DNA of 6,360 nucleotides from DATAYF01 sp036272735. Lineage in GTDB: Bacteria; Chloroflexota; Ktedonobacteria; Ktedonobacterales; Ktedonobacteraceae. Position 1 is the stretch's first letter; every line of letters starts with the position of its first letter. The stretch spans positions 1-6,360 of the forward strand of contig DATAYF010000051.1 of NCBI GenBank assembly GCA_036272735.1, in the 5' to 3' direction. Under the pieces are notes generated by a model, which searched no databases, had not been told where the DNA came from, and saw nothing but the letters and a program-made list of their open reading frames with translations. A program made the position numbers and the translations under genes. This document shows, piece by piece, positions 5,065 through 6,360 of the stretch.

Positions 5065-5787
5065 ATCGTGTGACGCCTGCATGGATCACCTTGCGTGACT
5101 TGAGTTCGATGATGAAGAACGCAAAGAGCGGTCGAAAGAAGAAGTCACAAGCCCAGATATCTGTCGCGTGCTTCCGCAAAAAGGTTGCCCACTTCTGTCC
5201 TCCTGGCTGGTGTGCGCGAACGGACCTCATGTACTTCTGGATGGTTCGCTTGCACACATGACTATCCAGTTTCAGCAGTTCCCCACGAATACGCTCAGCT
5301 CCGAAGACGGCGATTCTTCGCCACCATCTCCCTGATCAATGCGATGGTTTCCGCGGCTATTCTCGGCTTGTGAGAAAGAGCCCTTGACTTGCGCCTCCAA
5401 AACAGACGATAGGCTTCACGATGCCAGCGCAGGAGAGTTGTCCTCCTGAACAAGGAACAGCGTTTGCTTCCAGGCCCGAACCGCTCTTGCTAAAAGCACG
5501 AGGAGGATGCGATCGGTCTTCTTGCATGCTGGTCGTTTCACCTGCCGCTTGAGGATAATGAGTTGCTGCCGTAAGAGCGCGTTTTCCGCTAGGAGCTCCG
5601 ACTTGCTTCTGGCAAGGTCTGCGAGTGTTCCAAGCGGCATGGAGGAAGTGAGTGGTTTGGTCCAATGAACAAAGCGAGCGTGTAGTATGTTTGCAGAAGT
5701 ACCCACGAGCCGCTGGAGACGAGAAAGAATCATACTGGGCTGCTCCTTCAGAAAGCTGCGTTGTTTTTCTTGTTGCGGCGTGAGCAC
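5065..5787 (-). pseudogene. Degenerate integrase-type (rve) transposase
   Basis: The GTG at 5785-5787 has AGGA at 5797-5800 nine bases upstream. The N-terminal part contains LADLARSKSELLAENALLRQ and then QLIILKRQVKRP, a leucine-zipper-like helix typical of integrase-core transposases (IS3/IS481-like). LLVLLARAVRAWKQTLFLVQ follows. A frameshift near 5438-5446 moves TLLRWHREAYRLFWRRKSRA into another frame. A second near 5297-5304 restores ERIRGELLKLD and KRTIQKYMRSV. The rve core starts at ATDIWACDFFFRPLFAFFII, ELKSRKVIHAGVTR. About six codons seem to be missing between CDF and FRPLF. The frame is lost at 5064 where the IS6-like element begins, so the second Asp and the Glu of the DDE triad are absent. 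Without a full catalytic triad and with two frameshifts it cannot make an active enzyme. Confidence 0.82.
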
Positions 5788-5889
5788 CTGTTCATATCCT
5801 CAAATTTTATCCTGGTTGCGCATCCATCTGCAACCTAGAAAGGCACGCTCTATCGCTCTTACAGTGGCTATTTCCAGAACAGATGTGCC

Positions 5890-5920
5890 AAGTAGCCAGT
5901 ACAGGAAGTAGCCAGCACAG
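5890..5920 (-). repeat. Tandem 16-bp repeats, AAGTAGCCAG(T/C)ACAG
   Basis: AAGTAGCCAGTACAG (5890-5904) and AAGTAGCCAGCACAG (5906-5920) follow each other with a 16-bp period. The second is repeated exactly, in inverse orientation, at 626-640. An 11-bp core (GTAGCCAGCAC) recurs at 30-40. Spaced repeats of this kind resemble transposase-binding sites at IS ends (IS21-like arrangement), which would make these relics of element termini. That reading is inferred. Confidence 0.45.
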
Positions 5921-5969
5921 CCAACAAATATGCATGTTTGCTGCTTATCCCGAACAAGTCATCTAGCTA

Positions 5970-6073
5970 GTGTTCTGTCAATGTTCTCTTGAGAGGTGGT
6001 TGCTTGTCTGCATCCGCTTCTGAAGCGCCAATGAGCCAGATAGTCACCTATCATTTCTGAATTGACAGAGCAC
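5970..6073. mobile_element. TA-flanked 104-bp MITE-like element (IS630/mariner type ends)
   Basis: The inverted repeats CTAGTGTTCTGTCAAT (5967-5982) and ATTGACAGAGCACTAG (6061-6076) match at 15 of 16 positions. The element GTGTTCTGTCAAT...ATTGACAGAGCAC is bordered by TA at 5968-5969 and 6074-6075. That is what insertion by an IS630/Tc1-type transposase, which duplicates TA, leaves behind. It has no ORF. A perfect internal hairpin CGCTTC-T-GAAGCG lies at 6015-6027. Because the palindrome includes the TA and one base beyond on each side, the duplication is suggestive and not proven. Confidence 0.5.
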
Positions 6074-6092
6074 TAGTATTGATGGATCACTC

Positions 6093-6167
6093 TCAAGGAT
6101 TAATTATGAGAATTGGAAAACCCTGACTAGGTGCCAGTGTTTTCCAATTCTCATAATTAATCCTTGA
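6093..6167. repeat. Perfect 29-bp-arm AT-rich palindrome
   Basis: 6093-6121 begins TCAAGGATTAATTATGAGAA and is repeated exactly in inverse orientation at 6139-6167 around a 17-bp spacer. The arms are AT-rich, unlike the neighbouring terminator and gene end. Seven T residues follow immediately on the plus strand (6168-6174), which also makes it terminator-shaped in that direction, although no plus-strand gene precedes it. It may be a minimal palindromic mobile element or fused transposon ends. Confidence 0.65.
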
Positions 6168-6178
6168 TTTTTTTGATC

Positions 6179-6233
6179 GAAGACAATAAGGGAGGCGAGC
6201 CAGATTGGTGGGCGCGCCTCCCTTATCGTCTTC
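6179..6233 (-). terminator. Intrinsic terminator, probably bidirectional
   Basis: GAAGACGATAAGGGAGGCG and its partner form a 19-bp stem (6215-6233 with 6179-6197) around a 17-base loop. One position is G-U on the minus strand and A-C on the plus strand, so folding favours the minus transcript. A GC-rich core (GGGAGGCG) is preceded by an A-rich arm and followed by the U-rich TTATTGTCTTC, the classical A-tract, stem, U-tract design. It starts nine bases after the stop codon of the minus-strand gene at the right edge. Confidence 0.72.
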
Positions 6234-6242
6234 AGTCTCTTG

Positions 6243-6360
6243 TTAGGAAATGCGCATCGCCAGGTCTACCAGTTCACGACTGCCGAAGCGCTGCCATGGG
6301 AACCGGAATGGAGTAGGTCTTGCTACCAACGCCCACACCCCCCAGACACGTGTTCGGAGG
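6243..6360 (-). CDS. C-terminal end of an unrecognised protein, cut by the window edge
   Basis: A minus-strand frame is open from the right edge to a TAA at 6243-6245. It ends RTRVWGVWALVARPTPFRFP, WQRFGSRELVDLAMRIS. It is chosen over the two other minus frames because its stop lies just before a strong terminator and because the residues look natural, with a Trp/Arg/Phe-rich segment followed by an acidic-hydrophobic helix. About 38 residues are visible, too few to name a family. The 5' part lies beyond the window. Confidence 0.5.
   Translation of the reverse strand, partial: LRTRVWGVWALVARPTPFRFPWQRFGSRELVDLAMRIS

Noticed and set aside
1..6360. CRISPR array, tRNA or rRNA genes
   Set aside because: No regularly spaced direct repeats with unique spacers and no tRNA cloverleaf or rRNA-like segments were seen on either strand.

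Overview
The window looks like an accessory, insertion-sequence-rich stretch of a bacterial chromosome. The F420-type LLM oxidoreductase, the IS110 and integrase-type transposases and the mixed GC content fit a soil bacterium such as a Ktedonobacteria-like member of the Chloroflexota. That assignment is recognition by style, not proof. Everything recognisably coding is on the minus strand.

Layout. The 5' end of an unknown gene (1-79, minus) runs out of the left edge. It is followed by a remnant of an IS5-type transposase (285-383). From 375 to about 1051 there is non-coding DNA with two related MITE-like elements in opposite orientation (394-524 and 919-1051). The first is enclosed in a further perfect inverted repeat. 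Between them is a cluster of short TTTCGGAGTT direct repeats. The one clearly metabolic gene is an intact F420-dependent LLM-class oxidoreductase (1107-2132) with a good ribosome binding site, a possible operator and a possible small gene upstream.

From 2403 to 3147 no gene is visible, but there are two large inverted repeats: a 122-bp MITE-like element (2619-2740) and a 181-bp multi-bulged imperfect palindrome (2873-3053). An apparently intact IS110-family DEDD transposase (3148-4569) follows. Its roughly 335-bp 5' non-coding region is rich in hairpins and could hold its bridge RNA. A 159-bp element with IS6-like ends (4906-5064) abuts a decayed integrase-type transposase (5065-5787) that has two frameshifts, a small deletion and no C-terminus.

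The right end holds a tandem repeat cluster (5890-5920), a TA-flanked MITE-like element (5970-6073), a perfect 29-bp-arm hairpin (6093-6167), a strong terminator (6179-6233) and the C-terminus of an unrecognised minus-strand gene (6243-6360).

The genes do not form a pathway. The window reads as repeated insertion and decay around one oxidoreductase gene. The items most worth a second look are the structured non-coding regions on both sides of the IS110 transposase and the small non-autonomous repeat families.
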